A stretch of 64,000 nt of DNA from Plasmodium brasilianum (GCF_023973825.1 NC_090125.1:2825412-2889411), one strand, 5' to 3'; shown: positions 23,786 through 37,016, numbered from the stretch's first letter. Numbers and translations are program-made. The notes: generated from the sequence alone by a model not told the origin.

Positions 23786-26250
23786 TATTATTAAACATTT
23801 AACAGTTAAAAAGAAAATTAAAGAAAATATATAAAAATGCAATATTATAAAATGAACCAACCGGCATACATATGTACCTAATCCAAGGATCTAAATATTA
23901 TTATCACAGAATATTACGTATGACAAAAATCAAAATGGTGAAGTAATGGAGTGACCTCTACAGTAGCGCTAAATTAAACATATAATACATATATATAAGA
24001 GTTAAATTACAGAATATGAGGGGTTTATTTTTATATTAGCTTATTACATTGAGTTTAAAAATAATCTGAACAACATTATAAATTTTTATATTACTCTTTC
24101 TCATATATTTTCGTACTTAGAGCGCAAAAATATAACTCTTCTATATTAAAAAAGAACTACTTCGCTTACATAGACTGACAAAAAAAGAACTTAATTTTAA
24201 ATAAACGATTCATTAAAACGAAAAAATTAAACGTATAAATACTTATTTAACTGACTATCAAAAAAAACATAAATATATTCTTATAACGGTTATGTAAAAA
24301 GTAAAGGTTACAAAATAGCTTCTTTTTTTTCTGTTAGCTAAAAAACAAAAATATTTCGTTGTGCATATATTTTTTTTTAGCATAAGCGCAAATAAAATTT
24401 ACTTATGCGTACATATAAATATGTATATAGCATAAATTTAATATATATATATATGTATATATATATATAATATATGTATATATGTATGTTTTTTTTTTTT
24501 TTTTTTACTCTTTTTGTCCGTGGCTCTTTTTTTTTTCATCCTCTATTTTTTATGGTCCCCTTTAAATGAACATTTTTTATATTTTTTTGAAAAATGTTTT
24601 AAAAAGTAAATTGTACATAGTTCATTTGTGTATAAGGCTGGACATATATTGGATTTATAATACTTTTATAGCAACATTTTATATCTTTAAGCAAATTATT
24701 ACTAATTGCGGTAGTTTACATATATAAAAATTATTATGTTATTATGTACGTCATAATATATGTAACGTTTATATATATTTATATGTTAATATATTATGTA
24801 TATGTAAAATGGAAGAATAAATACCTTTTTGGTTAATGGTAATAGCAGTCAATAAATTTATATTTTTATATATGAGTATACATATACTTTATATTATATA
24901 TATAACATATATATATGTATACGTAACAATTTACTGGTTCCTTACCTTTTTTTTTTTTTTTTTAATAAGATATATGAGTGATAATTTGCTAAAGAATAAA
25001 AATTATATGAATATATATATGTTTATGTATATGTATTTATTTATATTTTTCTTTATTAAAATTGGGTTAATTAGAGGCAAAACGAAGAAAAACAATATTA
25101 ATTTAGAATAATTCAGAATTGTAAATATGTGTTTATTCAGGAAGTGTAAAAATGGGCATGAAGAATGAACTGATTTACTTTATTTACAGAAAAAACTAAT
25201 ATATTTTTTTACTTTTTTGTGGCAAGGGGAATTGACGGTTAATTCGTGCTTTCTTTATATATATGTATAGTTATGTATTTATATGTGCCTTTAATGGATA
25301 AACCATTGTGTCAGATAAAAATATTTACCGCTTTCTCCTTATATTAATTGTAAAGCACATACAGAATGTTTTTGTAGAGTCATATCTCTTGATTTCGTGA
25401 ACTTTTTCGGCATACTCGTGTGCATATATATATATACATACATACATATATACCTACATATATACCTACATATATACCTACATATATACCTACATATATA
25501 CCTACATATATACCTACATATATACCTACATATATACCTACATATATACCTACATATATACATACATATGTACATACATATATACATACATGTCTGTATA
25601 AGTATGAATATTATTAATTAAAATATAAAGAGAAAAGAAACGCAGCTTTAAAAAAACAATTTTTTTTTTTTTGTTTTGTTTTGTCGTTTTTATTTTTTGT
25701 AATTTTATTCTATTTTATTTATTTTTTTTTTCCTTTTAAATTTTGAATACTGTTTTCCATTAAAACGATAATTCTTCAAAAGGTGCACTGCAAAGAATAA
25801 TTGTATAATAATACATTTAGTAAAAGGTTGATGTTGTAATTTTGTCATCAAATATTATCAGACTTTATGTGTATAATTCAAAATTTTTGGGTTAAAGGAA
25901 AAAAGACAAGTGCCTTTTTATATTATAATTAAAGAAAAAGGGAAGGAAAAACGTATCAAAAAATAGTTTTATAAAAAGCGTATATATATATATATATATA
26001 CAAACATATATAAAGCTATATATACATACATATATAAAGCTATATATACATACATATATAAAGCATAAACGAATAATAAATAAAATATTTACAATCAGCA
26101 GTCGGTGCCTCATTTTTATGTATTACAAGCTGTACATAGAACTGAAGAAGACGGAACTAAATAGTTGCCAGTTGGTGACAAAAGAGAAGAGGCCATTTGA
26201 AAAGACAAGTATTATAGAATAAAGAGAGGAAAGGAAAAAGAAACCACATA
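23786..26250. other. Divergent intergenic region, CX3C gene and SRP54
   Basis: Promoters of both flanking genes should lie here. Contents: (TA)n and TATG microsatellites (24440-24487), poly-T runs (24489-24506, 24950-24962), a 12-bp tandem array (25445-25564) and a 24-bp CATATATAAAGCTATATATA array (about 25990-26065). A 91-codon hydrophobic ORF at 24836-25111 is judged chance. Confidence 0.5.
25445..25564. repeat. 12-bp tandem repeat (catatataccta), about 10 copies
   Basis: Ten nearly perfect copies without spacers, open in several frames on both strands only because 12 is divisible by three. It lies about 700 bp upstream of SRP54. Non-coding minisatellite. Confidence 0.95.
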
Positions 26251-27753
26251 ATGGTACTAACAGAACTTGGAGCGCAACTTACGAATGCACTGCAAAAACT
26301 TCAAACATCAACTATTGCAGATGATATTGTTATTGAAGAATGTTTAAAGGAAGTGGTAAGAGCATTAATTTTGGCTGATATAAATGTTGTGTATTTAAAA
26401 GACATAAAAACGAATATAAAAAAAAATATTGAAAAGAATATTGATATATATGGGAACAATAAAAAAAGATTAGTTCAAAAATATGTTGTTGAAGAATTAA
26501 TTAATTTGTTAGAAGGTAAAAAAGAATGTTATGTACCAACAAAAGGGGGTAGGAATGTCATATTATTCGTTGGATTACAAGGTAGTGGTAAGACAACTAC
26601 ATGTACAAAATATGCCCATTATTACCAAAAAAAAGGGTTTAAAACAGCATTAGTATGTGCAGATACATTTAGAGCTGGTGCATTTGATCAATTAAAACAA
26701 AATGCAGCACAAGTAAAAATTCCTTTCTATGGTAGTTATTCAGAAGTAGACCCAGTAAAAATTGCAAAGGATGGTGTAGATGCATTTTTAAAAGATAAAT
26801 ATGATTTGATTATTGTTGATAGTTCTGGTAGACATAAACAAGAAAATGATTTATTTGAAGAAATGAAACAAGTTGAAAATTCTATTAAACCGGAGGAAAT
26901 CATATTTGTTATTGATAGTCATATAGGTCAAAGTTGTCATGATCAAGCTATGGCTTTTAAAAATTCAGTAACATTAGGAAGTATTATAATTACAAAAATA
27001 GATGGTCATGCAAAAGGAGGAGGTGCATTATCAGCAGTAGCTGCAACAGGTTGTCCTATTACATTTATAGGAACAGGTGAACATATAAATGACTTTGAAA
27101 AATTTGAAGCAAAGTCTTTTGTATCTAGATTATTGGGGTTAGGTGATATTAGTGGACTAGTTTCAACATTAAAAGAAGTTATAGATATTGAGAAACAACC
27201 ACAATTAATGAATAGATTATCCAAAGGGAAATTTGTTTTGAGAGATATGTATGATCAATTTCAAAATGTGCTAAAAATGGGTAGTTTAAGTAAAGTAATG
27301 TCTATGATACCTGGGTTTGGTAATAATATTATTAGTAAAGGTACAGAGAAGGAAGGAATTGATAAAATTAAAAAATTTATGGTCATTATGGATTCAATGA
27401 CAAATGAAGAATTAGATTGTATTAAACCTCTTAATGATAGTCGTACTTTAAGAATCTGTAAAGGTTCAGGTACTCGACTTCAAGATGTAAGGGAATTATT
27501 AGAACAGTTCAAATTTTTGCAAAAAGTGGCTTTAAAAATGGGTAAATTAGGATTAAAAGAAAATAACCTAGGCGGTTTAATGAGAAATCAAAAACAATTT
27601 TTGAGTAGGATGAATAATATAATGGATCCGAATATGCTCAGTCATATGGGAGGAGCTAACAATATGGTTAACATTTTGAAAGAATTTACAAAAATGGAAG
27701 ATTTTGGTGGTTCTATGGCTAATATGATGAAGCAGATGGGTTTGAAGAAGTGA
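26251..27753 (+). CDS. SRP54: Signal recognition particle 54 kDa subunit
   Basis: Single exon of 500 residues, the usual length for eukaryotic SRP54. An N-terminal four-helix N domain (1-90) is followed by the GTPase G domain: P-loop GLQGSGKTTT (about 107), CADTFRAGAFDQL, DSSGRH (usually DTAGRH), IDSHIGQS, TKIDGHAKGGG, then the closing GLGD loop. The Met-rich M domain (about 325-500; IPGFGNN, RNQKQFLSRMNN, LSHMGG, MMKQMGLKK) binds 7SL RNA and signal peptides. SRP54 recognises nascent signal sequences and, with its receptor, delivers ribosomes to the ER. There is almost no low-complexity insertion, in contrast to its neighbours. The identification is certain. Confidence 0.98.
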   Translation: MVLTELGAQLTNALQKLQTSTIADDIVIEECLKEVVRALILADINVVYLKDIKTNIKKNIEKNIDIYGNNKKRLVQKYVVEELINLLEGKKECYVPTKGGRNVILFVGLQGSGKTTTCTKYAHYYQKKGFKTALVCADTFRAGAFDQLKQNAAQVKIPFYGSYSEVDPVKIAKDGVDAFLKDKYDLIIVDSSGRHKQENDLFEEMKQVENSIKPEEIIFVIDSHIGQSCHDQAMAFKNSVTLGSIIITKIDGHAKGGGALSAVAATGCPITFIGTGEHINDFEKFEAKSFVSRLLGLGDISGLVSTLKEVIDIEKQPQLMNRLSKGKFVLRDMYDQFQNVLKMGSLSKVMSMIPGFGNNIISKGTEKEGIDKIKKFMVIMDSMTNEELDCIKPLNDSRTLRICKGSGTRLQDVRELLEQFKFLQKVALKMGKLGLKENNLGGLMRNQKQFLSRMNNIMDPNMLSHMGGANNMVNILKEFTKMEDFGGSMANMMKQMGLKK

Positions 27754-29972
27754 TTATGTTATTGGGGAACAGGGTTCACTTATTCTTGTTATGCATATAT
27801 ATATGCATATGTATATATGTACATGTATGTATGTACTTCTATACGTATGTACATATATAAGTATATAGTATACATAATTTTATAAGGAGTAATTAGTACC
27901 TATTCAGCAGGAGGAGACAATTTGTGATACAGTAACGTGCGCAGCATTAACCTCTGTTTAAGTAGATTTTTACTTATTTGAAAAATTGGTTAGATCGGCT
28001 TGATACAGAAGAACAATCGTCTATTGTAATTGCCATACAAATTTACATGTATACGAGTACGTAAATACACATGTATATATATAATAATATTATGTGCACA
28101 TATATCCAAATAATGCTCATCTTTGGAGATGGATAAAAAAAGGTAATTATAGTAAACCATGATTATGTATGCTCATGTTTGTATAGGATTGTACATATAA
28201 AAAAAAAAGAAAAAAATTGATCCTAATTTATTTACGTAATTCTTTTATCTCTCTATTATATGTACACATGCTTAAAAAATTGCCAATGAGCCGTAACTAG
28301 CAATTTTGTTAAAAAATTATGAAATGTTATATGTGCTCAAAACAAATAAATAAACTAAAGAAGGCACAACTAACAACTTTATGTAAATTTTTATGTTATA
28401 CATTTTTATGTTATACATATTTTTGAGCAACAAAGAAATAACACAAAACTTTTTTACTTCGTTATTTCTTTGTTTTGTTCATTCCTTCTTCCATTCTTTC
28501 CCACCATGTTTGTTTTTTTTTTTTTTTTTTTTTTTTTTTCTGAATTATATTCTTATTGAAATAATACGGATATCTCTCTCGCCCTCTTTGTAATATTCTT
28601 TGTTATTATTTTGTACAACACATAATAATGTTATTTATGTTAAAATATGAATATATTTTAAAAAATAATATGATTTTCCAGTTGTTTATTATTCTTCTGT
28701 ATATTGTTAATTGAACAGATATTTTTGAGCAATATGTGAGGTGTTAATATACGCATAATGCTTAGACATAATCACATTAAATCTGTATGGAAATACATAC
28801 ACACACATACGTACATACATATAAATGAATAAATATATACTCATAGATATTTTATAAAATGGTTACATCCCTTCGTAAAATAGATAAAACGCTTTTGAAC
28901 TGTACAAATGTCCATCTATATGTTTGCATAAGTGTCGTATGTTCAAAGTATACAATTCTACTTTTAAAGTCCCTGGATGAAATTTACTTTGCTGAATTTT
29001 TATATCCCTTGGAAAAGTTATATACAGCATTTATCATCAAACATAATATGTGTTAAAGAAATGATAGAAGCTTTCTTATTTTGCGTATAATTTCGTAGAA
29101 CCTTTATATATAGTGATAAACAATTTTAAATTTAATTGAATAAAAGTAAAAAAGAAGTAAACAGAAACGGAAACAGAAAAAGAAATGGGAACGGAAAAGC
29201 AAAAGGTTGTTTATTTAAATTGTCCTATAATAATATGCCTATTCTGAATAAGAAGGCAATTTATTAAAAAAACAAAATAACGTTTATTTTGTAATGGGTA
29301 TTGAGAAAGGAGTCTGGGAAAAAAGAGTTATAAAACATCCTTTTTGGTTTATAATTAAAATAATTGGAAATGTATATTTGTAAACATAAACATTAATTAT
29401 GAAATAAATTCGAAATAAAGGGGATATGAGAGGTGAGGGAAAAAAAGGACGAAAAATAAACAATAAATTTTGCTAATATAATAACAATTAAAACAATCCA
29501 GAAAAAGAAAAAAAAATACATATACATATATATAAGTATGTATATATATATGTATGCATATATATATGTATGTATATATATATGTATGTATATATATATG
29601 TATGTATATATATATGTATGTATACATATATGTATGTATATTTTTCAAAGAGAAGGGTCATGAGGAATAAATTAAAAAAAAGGTATTACACCATATATTT
29701 TATTTATGCCCATAAAAATGAAAACGTTTTATTGAAACAAAAAAATAAAAAATGATATAAAGCGTATTCAAAATTAATCAAAAATGAAATAAACAAAATT
29801 TAAATTTTAAAGAGGGTTATTTATTCAAGTAGTAAAAAAGGAAAATATAAAATACTGTCATCATTTGGAATATACATATATATATATATATATTAACATA
29901 TTGACAGCTAAAACCTCTTCCCAAATGCTAGAAAACTTATAAAAAGAGTACCTCTCGTCAAATGATAAAAGG
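27754..29972. other. Convergent intergenic region, SRP54 and protein kinase
   Basis: No convincing gene. Holds TATG/TACA microsatellites (27794-27870; 29519-29645), a 27-base T run (about 28513-28539) and short ORFs of chance quality (28393-28593, 28859-29056). Two terminators are expected. Confidence 0.5.
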
Positions 29973-30948
29973 CTAATTTGTTATTTTTTTTAAAAAAAAG
30001 GTGTATTTTTTTTTCATATTGGCAATAGAATCCTTTTCCTTATCAAATGATTTATCATTTATTTGGTTGTCTTCACAATTATCGTCATACGTATTTCGTT
30101 TTCTATCTAATCTTAATTTCCTACAAAAAAAAAGCGAGTTCAGTATATATGAAATGTACCACATAAATATTTAATGTTACGGAAAAAAAGACATCTGTAA
30201 AAGCCAAATAAATATATAATAATTATCATATATTACTTTATATACGATGCTGAGTTAAAAATTTTGAATTCACAGCTCGTCAGCGTTCCTCTTATCCATC
30301 GATGGTTTAGAATATCTGCACACTGTAAAAATGGGGAAAAAATATATATAAATAAATATGTACATAAACTTATGCATTCACATACACATCAAAAAGCACG
30401 TCTTAAATATACAACAATCATATAAAATGAAAAAGTTATATTTAATAAAGAAATATTCAATATTTAATATGCAATATTCGACGATCATGTTTTTCATATT
30501 TTTATGGTCATTTTCAATTCTTGCTTATTACGCTAAATCTTTTGTCTGGATCATGAACTAATATATTTTCTAATAAATTTTTGAGTCCCGGCTGAATATT
30601 TAAAGATTTTTCCTTTGACAATCTAAAAGGGTGAGAAAAAAAAAAATATTAATAAATAAACATAAATGGGTATATGTACAACTTGCATGCTTATTTATAC
30701 TGGCATAAACATAGAAATATACACATACATGTTTATAAAATATGTATGTACACAGACTACCACCATGCTTCCCATTTTTGTGCTTACAGTTCTGGGATGT
30801 TAGCTTTAAGAATGTTGTTATATAGTTCATTAGCATTTTTCCCGGTGAAGGGTACTTTACCCGTAATTATAAAAAATATTAAAACACCTAGACTCCATAT
30901 GTCGATCTGATGGAAGGAGGGGAAAATTAATAAAAAAATGTTAAACGC

Positions 30949-30991
<43 letters not shown>

Positions 30992-32618
30992 ATATATATA
31001 TGTAAATGTAAAAGTGCGTGTGTATGTATATATATAATACACAGTAGAACAACTGTCTCTATATATATATATCTAAATATCCCTACTTTTATTCCATATT
31101 CTTTGTTCTTTATAATTTCTGGAGCTAAATAAAAATCGCTTCCACAAACAGATCTACTTTTTACAACGGCTTGATTTGACGGAGTTATTTTGGCTAGTCC
31201 GAAGTCTGACAAGACTACACTTTTGACATTATCCTTAGTTCTAAGCAAAATGTTTTCTGGTTTAATATCTCTATGCATAATTTTTAAAGAATTTATATAC
31301 TGTATAGTTTTTGTTAACTTTATAATAATAACCCTTGCTTCTGAATGCGTGCAACTGCCATTTATTTTTATATACTCGAACAAGTTACCTCCCTCACAGT
31401 ATTCAAGAATTATTTTAACTATATAGTACTCTACAGGGAAATAAAATGAGGAGAAATTTAAACAAGGTGAAACAAAACATACACACAAATGAACATATAC
31501 ATATATATATACATATGTGCAAAGGTATATGTAAGCACAATATTTGCCCATTTTGTTATTTAATTTTCAATTTCTAACTTTTCCAAATTTTTTCATGATA
31601 ATCAAGAATTTTAACAATATATGGGTGTTTATTATTTATTGTTTTCATTATAAACAATTCCCTCTTAAAGCAGTTATAATGTGATGTTTTTTTAAGGGGG
31701 CAGCACATTAACTAAAAAGGGGGGGGGAAAAAAAAAAAAAAAGAAAGGAAAGATGTAAATAAGAATAATGCAAAGAAGTTGTATAACATAACTCATTCTG
31801 CATATAAAAGTTAACATTTTACTATCACTTTGTGTATGCACTTATGTATAACATATATTACTCTATAATATTCATGCATATAAGTTCGTTTTTTATTTTA
31901 TTATTTTTTTTATCTTTTATCTTTTTTCTTTTTTGTCGTTGTTACATACCTTCATTGCACATTTTTTTTTATTTTCACCTCTACAACAAAATACTTTTGA
32001 AAAGTTCCCACTGCAAAAAAAAACAAAACAAAATTTTTAAAAATTAAAAACAAAAATAATTTAACGTTTTTAACATTCGTACGTGTCAGAATTTTGCAAA
32101 AAGTACAGAATAAAACAAGGTTTATAAAATGAAAAATTATGTGATTACTCTCCAATTTTATTAATTATTTTATATTTTTTTATAAATTCCAAGTTTGAAT
32201 CGTGTTCTTCATTTTTCTTTTGTCTTTTGTTCTCGGAAGTGTCATTTTTTGTACTTTTATCTGAAAAAAAAAAGGAAGAATATTAAGTCAATTTTGCATT
32301 TTAAATAAATAAAAAATAATTTTTCTTTAACTATATCAAATATGGGTGCATAGATTATAAAAGACGACAATAAAAATAAATATATCGTATTAACAAATTA
32401 TAAATATTCACAAAAAAATTGAATATACACATTTCTTTATTTATCACTTGAGAGTAAATAAGTACAAATCACATCATATTTTAATTTATAAACGTATGCA
32501 CACTTGTATATGTATGTATATATCTATATATGTACGTGTAAAAAAACATTTTGTCGAAATTCTTGTACGCGTTTATCTTACCCAAATTGTTTTTTCTTTT
32601 ACTGATGGCTGTCCCCAT
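29973..32618 (-). CDS. Serine/threonine protein kinase, CAMK-like, likely N-myristoylated (9 exons)
   Basis: Nine exons (32618-32582, 32260-32149, 32010-31950, 31711-31579, 31430-31087, 30906-30788, 30622-30532, 30322-30237, 30120-29973) join in phase at every GT...AG boundary to give 376 residues. It begins MGTAIS, a good N-myristoylation signal. The kinase domain (about 43-305) is complete: glycine loop GDGNFSKVF, catalytic Lys in CAMK (71), C-helix Glu in KREL (89), HRDIKPEN (D170), DFG (D191), CGSDFYLAPE, KIDIWSLG, and DPDKRF with HRWI near the end. The activation segment and sub-domain XI look CAMK/SNF1-like; there are no EF hands. The tail (about 325-376) is charged. It should be an active kinase at membranes; the substrate is unknown. 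Confidence 0.87.
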
Positions 32619-33246
32619 TGTTTATGTTTTTTTTTTTTTTTTTAAAGAAATAAAATTTATTCATAATAAATTCAAAAAGAAAAATAAATAAAAAAAAATA
32701 ATATATTGTGCTTATGTTTTAATATTTCCTTATTTCAATAAGCTCAGTGGTAACAATAAATTACTCATATATTTTCGTTTCTTTTTTTCATTGAAATCCG
32801 AAAAATACAGGGTATACATAAAAACAAAGAAGAATCCTTTTGAATTAATACAGAAGAATTCTAATGAAATTTTCAATATCCGCTACACATTATTTAACAA
32901 AGAAAAGTAAGCATATCTATATATTTAAAGATATGTACACACATAGGTATGTATTTATGTATGCATGTATGTATGTCTGTATGAACATACGTATATATAC
33001 ACTTATTTGTATTATTTGTTAGCACGAATATTTGCATAACAATGACGCAAATAATAACAGAAAAAGGAAAAGTACTAACACTGATAACAGAACAAAAACG
33101 TTACAAATGAAGACGCTTTATCCAAAGGGTCTAACGGAAATACAAAAAATTCGAGAAAAGAAATAAAAAAAATTGAAATGATGGAAATATTCGCCTTATA
33201 TAATATACTGTTGTAACGACTAAAATGATAAAAAACAGCAAAAACT

Positions 33247-33284
<38 letters not shown>

Positions 33285-34777
33285 GTGTATATATGTATAT
33301 AAAAATAAAGCTAAAACATATATACTTAAAGTCTTTCTTGTAGATAAATTTTTTTCTATATAATAGTGGAATAATGTAAATGTCATAACAAATCTTGTCT
33401 TTTAAACGCTAGAAAAAAAGGCGTACAGCATAATTGTAATAATAATATACAATAAATAAAAAGAAAAAAAATTTACATATGGAAAAAAGAAATTATTCCA
33501 GGCAAAGCTTCAAAAAAAAAAAAAACTCTAAAAATTCATGAAATGTAAAATTACTTAAATGCATTTATTTATATGAACGTACATATTTTATTTCATAAAT
33601 TTAACTGAGCGTGAAAAAATATATATATAATATATACATTATTACATGTATTTACGTATATACATATAATATATATGAATAAACGCCATTTTTAAAATAT
33701 TTGTATATTATAACACAAGCTATTTCTCCAAAATTATGAAATCCTAAAAAAAGCGAGTTCTAAAAAATGTAATTTGAACATTTAAATATATTATATATAT
33801 ATGGAAACGTTCAATATTTTATATCAACAATTTGCATCTTTATTTCTTAAATAAATTGTATTTAGTTTAATATAAAAATTTTAAACATAAAAGGTCAAAA
33901 AAAAAATTTTTCGTTTAATGAAATTAGAAGAAAAAGGAAAAACAATTATAACATTTAAATAAGTATATAAATATAATATATATATTATATATATATTTTA
34001 TATATATTATATTATAATTATAAATATATATACTAATATATATACGAATTATGCATATATTAATTATATATATATATATGGATTAGTAATATATAGATTA
34101 ATAATTATATATATTAATTATATATTTATATATATATTTATAATATATACGTATAGATAATTTAAAAGTTTTCACTAGCATTTTTTTTACTTATATTTGA
34201 AGAAAAATTTCAATAAAATCTCCTAAAAGTCATAAAAAAAAGTCCGCGAAGCAAATACATATTATATATAATAAAGTTTCTTTTTTTTTTTGGCAAAAAA
34301 ATATTATAAAATGATCTGAATATAAACGGCTTTAGAGAAGAATTATCTATTAAATAACAAAATATATATATTATGAGTAATACTTTTCATACTATATTTT
34401 ATTATTTAAAATTTTGTGATGTGAAAAATTTTCTCAAAAAAAAAAGCATTCACTATGTTTCATTTTTTATTTTAAAAGGGAATAATATAAAATAAACGCT
34501 GGTAAATATTTGTTTGAACAATTATGTGAACATTGTAAATGATTATTTAATTATACAATACAAATATATATATAATAATATATGAATACAAAAGGGGGAA
34601 ACATATATATATATGTATATTTATGTATTTTTATATATATTAATATTTATGTATATATGTATTTTTATATATATTTATATATTTTAATATAAATGTAATA
34701 AAAAAAAATGGTTAAAATATAAAAAAGAATTAACAGAAATGGGTAAAATAAAAAGGTTAAAACTATGAAATAATAAA
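32619..34777. other. Divergent intergenic region, kinase and NSE3-like gene
   Basis: Extremely AT-rich with (TA)n-type runs at 33254-33280, 33618-33640 and dense TATATTA sequence at 33970-34160. No gene or RNA recognised. Both promoters should lie here. Confidence 0.5.
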
Positions 34778-35794
34778 ATGGGCGAAATTATGGGTGAAAA
34801 TGTATACGATAACTTTAATGCAAACATTCATACGACCACTTTTATAAATGATAACAATGACAACAATATACAACCAGAAGAAAGTAAGTATAGCGGAGAC
34901 AGTTTTGGCAGCTCGGAAATAGGAACTGATGATGACGATAATAATAATAATAATAATGGAAATAATAATAGTAATAATAATAGTAATAATAGTGCTAATA
35001 ATAATGGTAATGGTAAACGCAGGAAAAAGAAAAAAGCTGGTTCTAATAACATTGAGATTGACGATGATATCAAACTAGCAGTTAAAATAGCTTTACAATT
35101 TTTATTAAAAAATCAACCATTTCCTGTCAAAAGGGAAGATTTATTTTCTGTTATTAATCTTTATGTACCTACGTGTAACACCAATTTAAAAAGGAAATCA
35201 ATTTTAAAACTTTTAAAAAAGCATGTGAATGATATTTTAGCATTAAACTTATTAATATTAAGTACTAAAACTAAAACAGAATATGTATTAACACAAAACA
35301 TAACATATAAACAACACAATGATTTATTACTTTCAAAGTTAGATCACAATATAAGAGGCTTTCTAATTTTTCTTGTTCCCTTTTTTAAAGTTTTCCATAA
35401 TAAAATACCTTTAAATTATTTATTATACGAAATAAATAACTCAGGTTATAAAACTTTAAAAACGAAAGAAGAGATACTAAAAATTTTGAATACACCTACT
35501 CTTTTTTCAAATATTAAAAATAATTTAACCTTAAATAGGGAATTAATGGATCCATTAGATTACATAATTTATGCTAAAAAATTATCTTATATAGATTTTA
35601 GCAATGATCAGTATGATGAACATTCATTGGACGGCTTTTATATCACACCGACAATTCGCTTTGAATATGAAATTAATATGGAATATTATATAACGGAACT
35701 ACTAAATATTCCTAATAAGAAATTCCAGTTAAAAGATGTGTATGTTTTGTTTGAAGAGAAATATTTTATGAATCTGAATTACGACAACCTTTGA
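34778..35794 (+). CDS. NSE3: NSE3/MAGE-like SMC5/6 complex subunit
   Basis: 338 residues, single exon. An Asn/Asp-rich leader (1-90) with a basic KRRKKKK cluster (possible nuclear signal) precedes a region resembling the MAGE homology domain: winged helix A (about 98-180: VKIALQFLLKNQPFPVKRED, then a helix, then a Leu-rich TEYVLTQ strand) and winged helix B (about 190-300: RGFLIFLVPFFKVFHNKIPL, then YLLYEINNSGYKTL). The LLKNQPFPVKREDL...RGFLIFLVPFFK pair mirrors the LFKxxxxPIxRxDIL...GLLxxVLGxIFxxGNxI pattern of MAGE proteins. Nse3 with Nse1 and Nse4 binds DNA and the SMC5/6 heads in genome repair. The assignment rests on pattern memory; a general winged-helix protein is the alternative. Confidence 0.6.
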   Translation: MGEIMGENVYDNFNANIHTTTFINDNNDNNIQPEESKYSGDSFGSSEIGTDDDDNNNNNNGNNNSNNNSNNSANNNGNGKRRKKKKAGSNNIEIDDDIKLAVKIALQFLLKNQPFPVKREDLFSVINLYVPTCNTNLKRKSILKLLKKHVNDILALNLLILSTKTKTEYVLTQNITYKQHNDLLLSKLDHNIRGFLIFLVPFFKVFHNKIPLNYLLYEINNSGYKTLKTKEEILKILNTPTLFSNIKNNLTLNRELMDPLDYIIYAKKLSYIDFSNDQYDEHSLDGFYITPTIRFEYEINMEYYITELLNIPNKKFQLKDVYVLFEEKYFMNLNYDNL

Positions 35795-36527
35795 CGGCTG
35801 TCGCATGAATGTAGTATGGGCTTCGTATGAACTAGTATATATATATATATAGATATAAATGTATGCGTATATATACCTGCTCCGGTTATCCTTTTAGAGC
35901 TCTTTTTTGCTACTTCTGATTGGACATTAATATTAGAATTTTAAAATGACACTGTTTTTTTTTTTTCTTTTTTTTTGTTAAATTGACTTGTTTTTTGTTC
36001 CTTCACAAAAAAAAAAATAGTAATTATAAAAAATGATTTAATAATTATTCGTAAAATTGAGAGAAAATTTACGATAAATGGGTATAAAAAAAAAAAAAAA
36101 AGCCAAATAATATTTAATGCACTTTTAAAATAAAAGATTGCAAATAATATTGGAAACCACTTTAACAAAATTCGATGAATTATAAAAAATGTGCATCTCC
36201 ATTACACATACTTATATAAGTATATAACGCATATGTACATTTGTTTGTACATATATATATAACGAAAAAATTAACAATTTTAAACCCTTAAAGATGAATG
36301 AACCCCATTACGTAATAGAAATAAGCTACTCCCCATTTTTCCTTAACCCATTATATATATATATATTTTTTTTTAATGTATATGTATGTGTTGTGTCAAT
36401 ATATGTAAATATGGCATAACACACAACACATAAAATTATCCAGCAATGTCAACAATATAACCTTTTAAATTGCTTAAAATATTTTTGTTTACTCATTCCT
36501 ATTTTATTTGTCCTGTTTATTTCACAT
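35795..36527. other. Convergent intergenic region 3' of NSE3-like gene
   Basis: AT-rich, with poly-T/A runs (35955-35978, 36088-36101) and short microsatellites. No gene seen. Terminators of both flanking genes are expected here. Confidence 0.5.
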
Positions 36528-37016
36528 TTAATCCGCTTTTTCCTCTGTTATAAGAAATTTTTTTAATTCATCCCACATCTTCATTCTTTCTTCTCCAACT
36601 AAACTACCGTCCAATTTTGCAGAATGAACCTTTTTATCACAGAAATACCAAAGGCTATAAATTTCTTTACCATCAGATAATGGAAAACCATTTTTATCTT
36701 TTATATTTATTGGTGGACCCATTTCTAATAAATTTTTTTGTTCTCTTAAACATTCTGATTTTTGTACATTATTAATATATTTATGATATTGCGTTTCTAT
36801 TAAAATACCTGTACAATTCATGCAAAACATACTTGGGTGCCATTCACCAAATTCATGGGTCTGATATTCAATGTAAGTGTTTTCATCTATATCATCATAG
36901 CAAATTAAACACACCAAATTTTCAGGTACTTTTTCAACATGATTGTTTTCAGTTAACATCTTTGTGTTACTTAATTTCTTGTCTGTTGGTAAATTGTTTT
37001 CTTCTTCTTTGTTCAT
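36528..37016 (-). CDS. Small Cys-containing conserved protein, unknown function
   Basis: Starting at the ATG at 37016 (MNKEEENNLP) the protein has 162 residues; the same frame extends to an upstream ATG at 37091 (MGAYSCIF), which may instead be 5' UTR or intron, as an acceptor-like AAGCAG lies between. A compact core has two Cys pairs (CLIC, then CMNC about 32 residues on) with an intervening HEFGEWHPS, suggesting a zinc-binding site. The C-terminal half (NGFPLSDGKEIYSLWYFCDKK...MWDELKKFLI) looks like a folded, conserved domain with little low complexity. I do not recognise the family. It is transcribed divergently from RRP6. Confidence 0.7.
   Translation of the reverse strand: MNKEEENNLPTDKKLSNTKMLTENNHVEKVPENLVCLICYDDIDENTYIEYQTHEFGEWHPSMFCMNCTGILIETQYHKYINNVQKSECLREQKNLLEMGPPINIKDKNGFPLSDGKEIYSLWYFCDKKVHSAKLDGSLVGEERMKMWDELKKFLITEEKAD

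Noticed and set aside
24836..25111. 91-codon hydrophobic ORF upstream of SRP54
   Set aside because: Composition is that of (TA)n and poly-T translation; the only unusual part (MSDNLLKNKNY onward) is short. A tiny membrane protein cannot be fully excluded.
25339..25621. Repeat ORFs (YICR and IYLH units)
   Set aside because: Generated by the 12-bp tandem repeat; all frames are open.
28859..29056. 65-codon ORF between SRP54 and the kinase
   Set aside because: Chance length for the region; no recognisable motif.
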